Assembly (NCBI RefSeq): GCF_002953715.1
Contig: NZ_CP025012.1
Span: forward strand, 3,674,501 to 3,738,500
Source: Rhizobium leguminosarum
Lineage (GTDB): Bacteria > Pseudomonadota > Alphaproteobacteria > Rhizobiales > Rhizobiaceae
Reading direction: 5' to 3'
DNA length: 64,000 nt
A program made the position numbers and the translations under genes. Position 1 is the stretch's first letter. Every line of letters starts with the position of its first letter. The notes under the pieces were generated by a model. That model was not told the origin of the DNA. It ran no database searches and worked only from the letters and a program-made list of their open reading frames with translations. Shown in pieces: positions 63,757 through 64,000 of this stretch.

Positions 63757-64000
63757 CTATGCGCTCTCCCTAAACTCGTCATCGGCCGTGTCGGGACCGC
63801 CCATCGACAGGTCCAGGGCAAACCCTTTGACGCGGGCCTGCTGACCGGCGATCGTATTGGCGGCCGCCTTGCTGACCGGTTTGCGCGGGGCCGCAGGGAC
63901 CCGGCTGCGGGCGGTGAGTTTTGCAGCCGGCGCGCGCTCGCGGCGCCCACCCGCCATATCGACCTTGAAGAAGGCGATCGACGTCTGCAGCTCTTCGGCC
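63757..64000 (-). CDS. C-terminal end of a second, tandem chemoreceptor (N-terminus beyond window)
   Basis: The last 80 residues: AEELQTSIAFFKVDMAGG, an Arg/Ala/Pro-rich linker, and KGFALDLSMGGPDTADDEF. It matches the end of the receptor at 61785 closely, including the conserved tail, so the two look like a tandem duplication. It continues past 64000. Confidence 0.88.
   Translation of the reverse strand, partial: AEELQTSIAFFKVDMAGGRRERAPAAKLTARSRVPAAPRKPVSKAAANTIAGQQARVKGFALDLSMGGPDTADDEFRESA

Overview
This window is chromosomal DNA from an alphaproteobacterium of the Rhizobium leguminosarum/etli type. The GC-rich coding sequence, the sulfolipid operon sqdBDC, the lpiA-acvB pair, a CtrA/RcdA cell-cycle locus, ECF42 and LexA signals of alphaproteobacterial type, and several copies of RIME-like intergenic palindromes all point there. 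It is mostly ordinary core genome. I see no insertion sequence, prophage, CRISPR array or tRNA/rRNA gene.

Layout. 0-5.5 kb, minus strand: the Tol-Pal envelope operon ybgC-tolQ-tolR-tolA-(tolA-like lipoprotein)-tolB-pal, with pal cut by the window edge. 5.6-8.6 kb: sqdBDC for sulfoquinovosyl diacylglycerol. 8.7-13.5 kb: a coiled-coil protein of unknown role, a folate-salvage cyclo-ligase (fau), a YmdB-type phosphodiesterase, an exported MBL-fold protein, a flavin-binding protein and yebC. 13.5-17 kb, minus: a luciferase-like monooxygenase and a chemoreceptor. 17.2-21.6 kb: ruvCAB with a LexA-like box, then a metallophosphoesterase broken by an in-frame TGA, a Nudix hydrolase and a DinB-like protein. 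21.7-25.7 kb, minus: acvB and lpiA (lysyl-phosphatidylglycerol turnover). 25.9-34.1 kb: DoxX, MscS channel, short 6-phosphogluconate dehydrogenase, an SRPBCC/ArsR/XRE cluster, an epimerase, and a secreted phytase-like protein behind a triple Pho box.

34-44.6 kb is a central-carbon block: 6S RNA and zapA on the minus strand, then tkt, gap, an antiporter, pgk and a class I aldolase on the plus strand. 44.7-48.6 kb holds a PhzF-like isomerase, two small membrane proteins (59 and 54 aa, one of them just upstream of this block's antiporter), an MFS exporter, and a CtrA-controlled intergenic region that may encode a small RNA in front of rcdA. 48.7-54.4 kb: rpmE, an ABC exporter, an orphan TctC-type binding protein, a YegP-like protein and an ECF42 sigma factor with its DGPF partner and a matching promoter. 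54.5-59.2 kb: a MotA/MotB-like envelope pair, an inositol-monophosphatase-family enzyme, and a TetR/SDR pair that share an operator. 59.2-64 kb, minus: cheB-cheR-cheW and two tandem chemoreceptors, the second cut by the window edge.

The most interesting signals are regulatory: two perfect TTAA-N7-TTAA CtrA boxes, one in front of a possible roughly 100-nt small RNA and one in front of rcdA; the triple Pho box; the ECF42 promoter; the shared TetR-type operator; and short palindromic repeats that abut or overlap stop codons. The extra TolA-like C-terminal domain lipoprotein inside the tol operon is the most interesting protein.
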